Shown: positions 1 to 11,500 of the stretch, piece after piece
Layout of the letters: every line of letters begins with the position of its first letter
Position numbering within the stretch: position 1 is the first letter of the stretch
Source: Reticulitermes speratus
Lineage: Eukaryota; Arthropoda; Insecta; Blattodea; Rhinotermitidae
Assembly: GCA_021186555.1 (NCBI GenBank)
Contig: JAJKFL010000013.1
Coordinates: 17,477,243-17,541,242, forward strand
Direction: 5' to 3'
Length of the DNA stretch: 64,000 bases
Program-made: the position numbers and the translations under genes
The notes under the pieces: model-generated
What the model saw: only the letters and a program-made list of their open reading frames with translations
Told to the model about the DNA's origin: nothing
The model's database searches: none

Positions 1-823
1 CGTAGGGGGTCCATAGAAAATTATTAGGGCGCGTATTGCCAACCGGACTTGTCAGCCCCGATCTCATGTCCAGTGATTTCCATGTCTGTGGACCCCTTGC
101 GATGCAGCTAGCTGGCAAGTGATTTGCGACAACCGTCGACGGGAAACAACTTGTCACCTGCTGGTTACGGACACTGACACCGACACCGATTTCCAGTACA
201 CCGGGATACAAGCCTCGGTGCCGTGGTGGTACAAACGCTTAAACGTCGATGGTGACTATGTGAAGTCTGGTGTGCACCATCTGCTACTCGTGTGCCATGT
301 ATACATCGAAGGCAGAATAAAATTCTCAGCATCAGGATTTTGTTAACTTATTTTTGAGAAATTCTTTTGCATCACAGTGTCAGATTCTAAAAAGTTCTAC
401 AGGCATTGGTGAGGTCCTGTTTATCTGCATGTTACGTGCTACAGAAGTTAGATAAATGTATGTGGACCTTATTATTGGGGGGAGGGTACGACGTAATTTC
501 GTGTATTCCATTGGTTAAGTTTATCAACCGTAGAGTTATAGCGTGGAAAATAGTCATGACTGATCTGTAAATGGTTTGGAAATGGTCGTAGTGTGTTCCA
601 GGCCTGCTTGAGAAACATAGGAAACTCGAGGGTGAATCGTCAGTGTGACCACTGCTCGTAGGGTGCCTGCTATATGCATGTACACAGTGACCCTCTTCGT
701 TCTGTTTTGGTATCGAATAGTTCATAGACCTCCGTACATGGTTATGACAGCAGTAATATTTCTCCTGTGTCGTTAAAAATCCATCAAAATTAAAGCTGTA
801 TATTTGGATAAGGCAGTGTCTTT

Positions 824-851
824 CCCCCCCCCCCCCCCCCCCCCCCCCCCC
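824..851. repeat. poly(C) tract of 28
   Basis: An uninterrupted run of 28 C. Other runs of 10-18 C or G lie at 1737, 5022, 5200, 41188, 46866, 58637 and 59397. Confidence 0.95.
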
Positions 852-1127
852 TTCCGCGTTGTGACGTTTTGCCTCTCAAACACACAGCGGGAGCAGCGGT
901 GTTTGTACTGCGGGTCATCACACATCTGAACACCGCATTCGACCATTTTGTGCAATCACGACTTTCGCTTGCAAAAGTATTACTCAACCTTTACCATATG
1001 GCGCGCGCTACTGTTGTGGGTCCTCGTACCTTGCAGCGCTGCCGATAATGTAATGCTGTGACGTCAGTGAGTGCCGACGTATTCGTACGTGTGTGTACTG
1101 ATTGACGGCGTAGTGACCCGCCAGAAG

Positions 1128-1290
1128 CCGACAGTTGCTAAGCTGCGTGTGAAATATCTTGCCTTTATGGAACCCAAGTTTTATTACCGTGTTCACAAGG
1201 TCCCGCTGCTGACCCCTGACCTAAACTAGAAGCATCCTGTCCATATCCATTGTCTTTTAAGATCCATCTCAATATTATTCTCATTTCACC
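1128..1290 (+). repeat. dispersed repeat relic (QLVKKFPAF-type), copy 1
   Basis: It shares ordered blocks with 41060-41240: tatggaaccc, ttattaccgt, gttcacaag and atccat..aatattatt. Compared with copy 3 it is quite diverged. The family's nature is unknown to me. Confidence 0.5.
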
Positions 1291-2049
1291 CGAAATATTT
1301 CGTATTTTTAGGTTTTCCGAGAACTTTATTCCGGGAGGGAGGATTCCCTGGTACTCCCATCAAGTGAGATGGGCCTCATACCAGTTCTGGGCTTAGTAAA
1401 AAAAGAAACATTCCACATGCCCACAGCTGGGATTGAAGCCAGGTCGTTCTATCGCTTTGTTTTTACGCGCGTTCGCAAAATTGTGAAAAGCGACTATTAG
1501 CTCCGTCATGTCTGTCTCGACTCACTCTGTACGGATTTCATGAAATTTGATATTTTATTATTTTTTGAAAATCTGTCGAGAAAATTCGTTTCATTAAAAT
1601 CTGACAAGAATAACGGGTACTTTACATGAAGAGCTACGTACATTTATGATATCTCGCTGAATTCTTCTTAGAATGAGAAATATTTCAGATAAATATTGTA
1701 GAGAAAATGAAAGCACACATTTTATGTTCAGTGATTCCCCCCCCCCGAAAATCGTGCCGCTTGTGAGATATTGTGGACAAATATGATAGAGCCGGACAGG
1801 CCACAGATGACAGTATAATATGGAGCATGCGCTTAGCATGCTGGATAATTAAGGCTACACACACACGCACACAATATGTAATACTTAATGCTTTTCCACG
1901 GCAACAGTGAGTGCGCTAATGCGTCTTAATGTTGAAATAGTTGTAATGAGCGCACACGTGTGATGAAGCCAACTGCGTTTGGAGACCTATGCGCACGATA
2001 CAGAATTTGTGTACCAGAATTGGTACATGTTTCGAAAGTGGATATTTTT

Positions 2050-2135
2050 CTATTCATCCTCAACAAACAGATGGGATTGAACCTGCGACCTGTTCGCAGG
2101 CCATGGCCTGGTGATAATAGTTCTGCTACACAACA
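2050..2135 (-). mobile_element. tRNA-type SINE fragment
   Basis: The reverse complement carries GGTCGCAGGTTCAATCCC (2073-2090), which resembles a Pol III box B followed by SINE body. Ends are not defined. Confidence 0.35.
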
Positions 2136-2371
2136 GCGTGGTGTATAAATGACCTTGTAATGAAAGAAGAATTGCTGGTTGATAGTGATACAGGGTAACA
2201 AACCTAGTTTAAATGCAGGAAGTGAGGAAGGTGGGATTTGATGTATGTATCCCTCGAGGAATACTGTATACGTGTGGAGAGTGTGGCTCTTTGTGTGTTG
2301 TCACTTTGTAATTATGTATTTGGGATCATGCTGAAACGAATGAAACTGACATGTGTCTGTGCGTGCCGCAG

Positions 2372-2524
2372 AACCCAGCCGGCGCATCACCGGCCCCTGG
2401 GGAACGCTTGGAACTACGACAGCACGGGTGGCCGTTATCCCGCCACCAACCCCACCCCTGATCCCTACCCGGACGAGCGGCGTGAAACGCAACCTGTGGT
2501 ACACAAGAAGCGTCCCAAATCCAG
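2372..2524 (+). CDS. spen: spen window exon 1: linker after RRM1
   Basis: The acceptor is ...gtgccgcag and the donor is gtaaga. The exon begins by completing a codon (two bases come from an upstream exon outside the window) and ends two bases into an Arg codon. It encodes ...[16 protein letters not shown], a basic low-complexity stretch. The next exon's first base completes the split codon and continues into an SR-rich segment, which is why this frame was chosen. One of the other two frames has a stop; the remaining frame does not continue into the next exon. Confidence 0.7.
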
Positions 2525-5500
2525 GTAAGAACGCCGTTTCAGTTGGGAACCTCAGAGCGTATCCTAACTGGAATTGTAACAAAACACGTGGAGTGGAGCT
2601 CTTTTTGAGGAGCCACTGTAAAATTTAAAAAAAAAATAATAATAAAAAATTAGAAGGTTGATCACCGTGTTTACAAGCCTTGCACCAGTCCCTAACCAGA
2701 GCCAAATGGATTCATTCACCACTGTTCCACCTTAAATTTTTCAAATCTAGTTTAGTATTATTTTCTCGTTTATACCTGAGCCTTGCAAGGTACCTGCCTT
2801 GCAGATTTTCTGATCAAAGCTTTGTATGGATTTCATGTCTCCCATGTGTGTTACATATACCAAGTTCCAAGGGTCTGTTGTGGACAGTTTGCCATGTCAT
2901 AGAAATTTTTGAGTGCTATTTGGTCCATAACGACTGGAGTTAACTTCTTGGGACCATAACGATTAAAATTTGGACTGTGGGCCTGTTGAGATTGTAATTT
3001 TGTCTTTGAAACGATTGATTGAAATTTGGTTCTTCGGACCATAACGATTGGGAAGTGTGGTTCTTTGTACCAGAGGTGTACAAATCCCAGGCACCAGGTT
3101 GCTTGAGCGACTAAATTTTGTACGGTGGCGTGTATTGTTTGTGGGTCCTTAGTATGGAACTTGCTTCAGGTCGCCCTTCTGGTGCCTAGAATTTTAAGGT
3201 GGCCTCTAGATTTTTGGAAAATTTGTGTCCCACTGCTTTGGACCATAAACATTATCAGCTTATGACAATTTTGCTTTCCAAAAAAATAGGAAAAGCATAT
3301 GTATGCCACAGCAGTGCACTTGTTACTAAAATGTGATTAAGTTGTGGGGCTGCTTTACGTTTGAAAAGTGGGGAGTGCCTTTCTGTAGCGGGATATGACG
3401 GATGTTAATGAATCTGCACTTTGGACATCTGACACATTAATTACTGGATTTTCCTACCCCACCTCCCCATGAAAGAGAAAAACCATTATGTTGTCTGTGT
3501 ATGTGCACATGCACGCATGCACACAATGTGCATTAGGACTGTAATTGTGCCATGATGAGTACATTCTCTAAAACAGTGACACAAGTATTAATTTGTTAAT
3601 TGTCAGAACTCTTGACATTGTGTCCCTTATCCGAAATTAAAATTTGAATAACTGTATTGGTGGAACATGTTAATACTTCAAAACACTCAACCAACAAAAT
3701 GCACAGAATTGTTCCGTAGATATTTGTATTATAATATCACACTGAATATTCCATTAATACTTAACATAGACTCATTGCTTGTTAGTTGGTTTATTAACGA
3801 CACTCACTAGTCATCACCATATGGCACATCTGCTCTGTCAGCTGGCTTGTGCTGTGTTGCTATTTAAATAACGTTGTATTGACAAATTTTGTGTGTCTTT
3901 TTCTTGTCAACAGATGGCAATTCTATGGGACGTTTCCGTTTTCATGTAGTTGCTGGTCTGTAGTGTGAAACTGAGAACGTTTGCTCAGAAGTAAATCTTG
4001 GTTATGCATGTGACAGATACCAGGCTTGAATCCCAGCTGGAACAAAGGCGATCCTGACTGAATTGTGTGGTTTCTTGTACTCCTAGGCAAATGTCTGGAT
4101 AGAATTTTAACCCTTTGGAAGTGAGATGTGAATGTATTTGCAAAATGGCCCTGATTACAAGCGATACATTTCAGCTCAGAATTTTTTGTTCTGAGTACAC
4201 TAAATTTCTGCCAGATCTCACTAGCACATGAACTGAAGGGCTGATATGATCTTCAGACTAGAAAAATAAAATCTACTCTTAGGAGTTAAAATGTACCATA
4301 AACATTTCCTGCTCCATTCTTCTCAATTCACTGACATAATCTCCCTTTCATCATATTTGACATATAATAATCTGTGATATGTACGAAGGATTATTAATTG
4401 TCATTATGAGACCATAGTTAAAAAGTATGTTTACTTTTAACATAATAATTTAGATAAGTTTATTATCTGGCGTGTGAAGTTATCACCAGTGTTTTGTCAG
4501 GCTCTTCCAAGGTGTGGGGAATTTCTTGACTAGCTGAGAAACTGTTAACCTCTCAAGAAGGACCCTGCACCATGGAGTTTTATTTTGTAATTACCCAGTT
4601 TATACAGATGTGGATCATTTTTTCAGAACTGTTGTATGTGTATGGCACACAGTCAGTCAAGAATAACTGGGCTGAATCAAATACTCCTGGTTGTAGTTTA
4701 TGACTAAATATCTCAGCCTTTGAGTGCACAGCTGTTTTCTCGAGAGTAAAACGGATTGAGAAGCTCATAATGTAGTCATTGTTTATGTGAAAACTTCCCA
4801 GGGTTTGGTATCAAATGATGGGCATGCGATGGGCATAGGTTGAGTTTTTGATGGCAAGTAAATGTGGAAAGGTGCTGCTTACAATAACAAATTCTGTGAA
4901 TGCTGTGCATTTGATTACTGACATTTCCTCTTGAGTTTTTCTTCACAGATGGAATGGTCATTTTGGCGGTGGGGTGTAGTGAATTAATAAATGTGTTTGT
5001 CTTTGGTGCTACTTTTCATTTGGGGGGGGGGGGGGGAGAGTTTTGCAGAAGTTGCTGGAAATTAACACTGAAGAAGGTTCAGTTTGGAGAGTGTTTTGAA
5101 ATGCCATTCAACAGTATGTAACCTTATTACACAGACTTATGAAATATTTATACCTTCCTCACCTTACCCTTCTATTTTCTAACCCCTGTGTTTTAAAGAC
5201 CCCCCCCCCCCCCCCAAGTGATCCAGGCATTTAAGGATGTGAGGGAGTGATGAATGCCTAAACCCATCCTCAGATAATGCCTGTTCTGGTATAACGGAAG
5301 TTGTGTTATTTTGTCACATTGTAGTAAACAACAAGACAGTGAAACTGTTTGTTATTTGTAGATACACGGAAGTATCTGATTTGCCATGTGATGTCATATT
5401 TAGCAGGTCAGGGAGCGAGTCATGTTCGAACTCAGGGTCAAGTCGCTCTCGGTCCAGATCTCGTAGCCATTCGCATTCCAGCTCCAGTTCTAGCCAGTCA

Positions 5501-8500
5501 GGTTCCAGTAGTTGCAGCTCGGGCACATCTTCGCCAGGAACTGACAAATCCTGCTCGCCCCACAGGTACTGTTGCATATTCTGCTGTGTTGAACCTGGCC
5601 AGTTTATAGTTGTTGCCCAGAAAGAAATACAGTAGGTTTGAACACTGTGAATGTATGTATGGCAGGTGAGTTACAGAAATTTGACATTGCTGCATTTGAG
5701 TCCAAGTTGTTGTTGTGTGTAACCAGTACCTATGCATTGCAAGGTGGCACAGCCTCACAAACTGTTATGTTCTTGTGAGTGAGTGCTTATCTTGGCTCAA
5801 AGACTGCCACAGTTTGTATGAGTTGGTGAGGGACATATCCTGAATGTTCTTGAATATAAATTGTACATTAGTCTATAAGAGTGTTGAAGATATTGTAAGG
5901 CATAGCATCACTTAGTATTAAAATGCTGAACACAATGCAGAAGACTGTTGGAGAACTTACATTGCATGTTCGTTCCCACACACTTGGGTTTAATCAAATG
6001 CCAGGCTGGTAACATGCCCATGAAGGTTGTACCATAGCTGTGGCTGTAGTTGCTGGCTTTTGGGCTTCAGTTCTAGTCTGTACGGGATTTGTGGTGGACA
6101 AAGTGGCACTTGGGGCACTTGTGTTGTCTCTTGCTGTTTGCCATTTGACCACTTCTCTGTACTTGTATTGCCTGTGGCCATTACAGTCCGTTGGCTGCAG
6201 TATCAAGGGATTTGTTTTACCACAATCTGAAATTAAAAAGAAATTACAGGTTTTGTTTTTATGATGTTGATTCATATTCATATTTATTATACATTCTGTT
6301 AATCCATACAAGGTCAATCAACCTATAGGATATAGAATTTGTCATGATAATACTAATATAATATAAGAATAATAATTATGTAATATATACAGTCAATAGT
6401 GAACCCTGAATTTACAACAGAGAACATACATATATATAATGTGACCAAATTTACAATAAAAAAAAATACACACGTCTACTTTTCACACAAGTGGATGGCT
6501 TTGTTGCATCCTCCATCCTACTCATACCAACCTGTTATGCATCAGGGTTTTACCTGTTAAAAGTTGTTGTGGAATTCAATTGGCCATGAAAGGACTGAAG
6601 CAGTTGGTCAGAAATATTGTTGGTACACATATGTACAGGGTGACTGCAAATGATCTAAGCAGTTTCAGGAATTTATTTCACAAAAACTTAATGGCATACA
6701 GAACTGAAGCGTGGACCATTGTGAGGAGACGTCCTGACATGCTACGGTACACTAGTGGAGGTCAGTGTATGCTGCATTTGTGGCTGTGCGCACATTAAAG
6801 TGATACTTTGTTTCTTTCCAGACACTTTGTAGCATTTCACAGCAAACGTTTCCAGCGGGGTTCCGTACTCCATCTTTTGAATTTTCCGACTTTGCTGGCA
6901 GTGGTGGATCATAAATGTAATCCTTTTATTTGGCCCCAAAAGAAGAAATTGAAATTTGGAGAGAGATATGGAAAACGTGACATCCAAGATAGGGTCCCAT
7001 CTAGGCCAGTCCCTTAATGAAGCAGCTTTGTGTTTTCATGTCACTATGAGTATGTGGCAGTACATTATTATGTTCAGAAGCAATGTCTGGTTTCTTTTCT
7101 GACAGTTGGGATGTTACCGAAAACTCCAGCAAGCCAATTCTGTTAATTGCTTTTCCAGCAAAGAAGAGAGGACAGTACACTGTATTAGAGGTCACAGAAT
7201 GAAACGTGTTTTCCTTAGGGTGGACTGTCACATGTTGGAGCATGTGAGGCTTTTCAGTTCCCCATATTTACACATTATACTTGTTTATTTGGGGCACGCG
7301 GTGGCACAGTTGGTTGAGGCACTGTGCTACAAGCCGGAACATCGCGGGTTCGATTCCCAATGGTGTCATTGGAATTTTTCTTTGACATAATCCTTTTGGT
7401 CGCACTATGGCCCTGGGGTCGACTCAGCCTCCTAACAGAAATGAGTGCCAGGAATCTTTCCTGAGGGGTAAAGGCAGCCGGTGCGTAGGGCTGACAACCT
7501 TACCACCTTCATGTGCCAATTGTCTAGAAATCTGGGAGCCTCAATCTCTTGGAACCCTAATGGCCTGTCCAGGCCTGTAATGGGATTGTTTTTACTTGTT
7601 CATTTGCTGCTGAGATCAAATTTTGGACAGATCTGTTTTGTCTGCACCGAAAACAGTCTTAAAATGTCACAACAAAATTCATAATTTAGCACATTGTCAT
7701 TTGGTATAGTTCTGTAACATATTGATTTCTAGGGACAGGACAGTCCAATTCCTCAGAATGTTTTTATACTGTTGACTCCAGTAGACCCAGTTCTTGGCTA
7801 GCTAGATGCATTGATTTCTGAGGACTACACAGAACATTCCACAGAAAAACACTGTCAGCTCTTTCTTTACTGGTACATGGCCTGCCCCTGCAGTGCTTTA
7901 TGCGTTTGCAACCAGTGTCTCTGAATCAAGTGTACCACTCTCTAATTAAGCTTGCACATGAGGAATTTTACAAAACTTTCTTCACATACCCCTGACCAGT
8001 GTTCGCACATTTTGTGGAATGATTCTAAAGCACACAAAACACTCTCTCAGGTTGTGTGACCATTTTACTGCCATGTCAGCAGTTCAGCAGTTGCTTCCGT
8101 AGTGGCCATTGTTGGAGTCAAGTTTCATCTCCTGCAGGCTACAAAACCATTTTTGAAGTTCCCCTTCTAATGGTGTCAATTTAATTTCCATATGCTCTTG
8201 AATTTTTGTTACATAAATTTTTGAAACTGCATGGAATATTCGCACTCAGGTTTTATTGAGTGTTCTGAATCTTGTTAATTGTATTCAGGCTCAAAACAAA
8301 ATTCTGATCCTCCAAGCAAAGTGTTCGAAGTATGAATTGAAGGCCACATCGTGACATATGTAAATGACTTACTGGTTGTAATTAATAGTGAGTTCCTTCT
8401 GAATTTGACACAGGAAATAATGTCATAATTAAATAAGAAAAATTCAGCCGTATGTAATGCAAATTACTGATCATATTTCACAGCAGTAGCCACCATGGGA

Positions 8501-11500
8501 CAGCAAGGAGTGGGCGAGTGGGTGGGGTGGCTTTGCAGTCAGCAGTGAGTGCACCACATGCTAACAATGTGAGTCCAGCTGTGCAGAGTGAAGATCGAAG
8601 GCCTCTGGCAATCTGTGTCCGCAACCTGCCTATTCGCTCTAGTGGTAAGGGCATTAAGCCTTTATGTTCATTGTGAACAAGACATGCATATTTTGTTTGT
8701 GAAGAAAGAATGGTGGTGAACTTGGAAGAAACTTGGGACTCCAAAAGTGTTGGTTAAGTCTAGACCTCATTTAGTAAAATATGCCTGCCCAGATTTGTGG
8801 TATGCTTTATGCAATTGTATTTGCACTCAGTACCAGTCCCCATTGTCGACCTCGGTGGACTAGTGGTTAGCGTGCTCGCCACTGGACCCAAGGTTCGCGG
8901 GTTCGATCCCGACCGAGGTCGATGGATTTTTAAGGGTGATAAAAATCCAGAGCACCACTTCCTTCGGAGGGGAAGTAAAGCCGTCAGTCCCATGTCGTAG
9001 ATTTACGGCATGTAAAAGAACCTTCGGGCATGAAGAAGAACCAGTAGTGTCCGTAAGCTAAATTCAAGCGGCCATTTCTCACCCAAGTCTCCTGACTGAC
9101 TGCCAGATGGCTCTGGCAGTCACATTAGGATCGAGTTGAAAAGCGCGGCAGTGGGCCGGTCCCTCACTGCCGCAAATGCACAAAGACCTCGTAACCTCGG
9201 AAAGAGGAGGCCCAAGCCCATATAGGGCTGTCGAGCCATGGTTATTGTATATTATTATTACCAGTCCCCATTAAGTGTTCTGTTGCACAATTACTATTAC
9301 TTGTTTGTGCATTTGTTGGTAAACTGAATAGTGAGTGAAAATGCACGGTGAAAACAATATAAAAGAAAAATCTTCTTAATCATAAGAACTGAGATTTTGA
9401 CTCTTTGTCACCTAACCCACAGTGCATTCTGAGGAATGAGTTGCCGATTCCAAAAGTGTACCCACTGATTTATTATTATGTGAATAGTTTATTTTCTTTG
9501 TATAGGCCATTACTGGAATTTTATTTATGACATTTATGGTTGTTTGTGCTTCATGATTGTGTAATAAGTGTATGTTTGTATGTTATGTAGCATTTGCGAT
9601 GGGTTTGAAATGCTTTTTTAAGCTCATCCTTGACACTTCTGATCACCTGACAAGACTTTGTGCATTTATTTGCTGTAGAAGTATCAGTTCTTACACCTGT
9701 GAAGTGTGAAGCAACAGAACAGATTTATTCAGATATGAGTCTGAATGGGTTACTGGGGTGTTCTTGTGTTTCAGATATGGGTTTGAAAGTTGGGTTTAAT
9801 TTTACCCAAATGCGAATTTGAACAAAGTGTGTGGTGTTCTTGTGTTTTGGGTATGAATGTGAAGAACTTTCGTGTGTTTCAGAAATGAGTCTCGAAGACC
9901 AGTGTATCTTAAATATACAAATCTGAAGTTTTGGGTGTTCCACTGTTTCACATAAGAGTTAGAAGGTTTGAATTTCTGTGTGTGTTTCAGATATGAGTCT
10001 GAAGTATGGGGTGTTGTATTTTACATATGACTGAAGGTGGGTTATTATTGTGTTGTAGGTATGAGTCTGAATTACAGGCTTTGTGCATACTTTAGACATG
10101 AGTCTGAAGTATTGACTGTTCTTGTGTTTCAGTGATGAATCTGAAGGACCTTCAGGTGTTTGAGAAATGAATCTGAAGGACAACATTTTCTTGTTTTTCA
10201 GATACTAGTCTGAAGTATGGGCTCATGTGTTTTAGATCTGAATGAAAGTGGGTTGTTACGGTGTTTCAGATACGAGTCTGAAGGATGGGCTGTTCCATGA
10301 GTACAAGAAACACGGGAAGGTAACATGTGTGAAGGTGGTTGGGCAGGCAGGTGATCGCTATGCATTGGTGTGCTTCAAGAAGGCAGATGATGTGGAGAAG
10401 GCACTTGAAGAGTCGCACAACAAGCTCTTCTTTGGCTGCAAGATTGAGGTGGCACCTTGTCAAGGTTATGATGTGGAGGACAATGAATTCAGGTAGCAAA
10501 CTGCATGATGTTTATACATGTGTTGATATTATTTTGCACTGTTTTTCATTATTTTTACTGCCACATTTTACCTACTACTGTTACAAGACTGTTTATAAAT
10601 AATATGTTATCATTCATTCATTTATTCATTCAGTCAGTCAGTCATTCCCTGTGGTCTGTCATGGATATTAACACCTGTCTCTCCTAGAAGGTATGTGACA
10701 TTTTATGAGTTCCCTGTCAGAAGCCTTCTGCAACCAACTTCACAGATTTACCAACACGGCTGCATGCAGTGTTATAGCTTATGTTTTATATTCTTTGGAA
10801 TTTGTTTCAGTTGAACATATGTAGAAACGAGTGAAGGAACTATATATTTGCCTTTTTAAAGTGTTTTTTCCCTTCAAATTTTTAATTTTTACACAAGTTA
10901 ATTTGTAGCAGATAGGAGTGAGGTTGGAAATAAGAAAGGATGAAAGGGGATTAAGTATGTTACAAAACAGAGTCCTTCTGTTACAGAAATTACAGCTCTT
11001 CCTTATTTCTCAAATTACATTTTATAACTATTGCATTTTTTTTTAAACTAAAGCCTATTTTTCCATCACATTCTTTGCAGTTCATTTTGTGACCAATTTT
11101 ACAGTTTTATACCATTTTTAAATGTGTAATTCTGTTGTTATGTATGTTTTGAACACGTATGTTCTCAGGCCTTATGAAGCGGAGTTGGACGAATTTCATC
11201 CAAAGGCAACACGGACTCTGTTCATTGGTAACTTGGAGAAAGATGTTACAGCTTCAGAACTTCGCAAGCACTTCGAGCAATTTGGGGAGATCATTGTAAG
11301 TCAGGACTGTTTTTTATTATATTCTGTTAATTCCACTCTTCATTTAGGGAATTGCTCATGCCTCCATCAGGTCACACGTGTTGCATAGTTACGATATAGT
11401 TTCCATTCATGGAATTTAAGGTAACCAGTTTTTTATAATTTCTGAATAGGAGTGTATTGTGCAGATGTTATAACAAGGATTGTATGATTATTTTCAGCAA

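Larger units (their letters stand above)
1..2371. other. non-coding stretch upstream of first visible spen exon
   Basis: This is probably a spen intron, because RRM1 and the start codon are not seen. The first 350 nt are relatively GC-rich without a recognisable ORF. There is a 28-nt poly(C) run at 824-851, a CpG-richer patch with a perfect TGACGTCA at 1059-1066, a relic of the QLVKKFPAF-type repeat at about 1128-1290, and minus-strand SINE-like box B remnants near 1420-1440 and 2073-2090. Confidence 0.5.
2525..5406 (+). other. spen intron with minisatellite, hAT-like MITE and repeat relics
   Basis: It holds a short minisatellite (2925-3060), a hAT-like MITE (3071-3235), a SINE-like fragment (about 4020-4110), a minus-strand QLVKKFPAF-type relic (about 4495-4575), and poly(G) and poly(C) runs at 5022-5036 and 5200-5215. 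No gene is seen. Confidence 0.6.
5566..8483 (+). other. spen intron with two SINEs
   Basis: It contains SINE-like sequence at about 5975-6240 and a well-bounded SINE at 7291-7593. The rest shows no recognisable gene. acagggtgactgcaaa at 6637 may be the end of another repeat. Confidence 0.6.
8645..10269 (+). other. spen intron with SINE and splice-site-like minisatellite
   Basis: It contains the SINE at 8845-9258 and the tandem array at 9725-10269 directly before exon 4. Confidence 0.8.

Noticed and set aside
8848-8920. A functional tRNA gene
   Set aside because: It is the head of a 414-bp SINE with target-site duplication, and no clean anticodon arm could be assigned.
9725-10269. CRISPR-like array
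   Set aside because: The repeats are degenerate with no spacers, the host is a eukaryote, and the unit equals a splice border.
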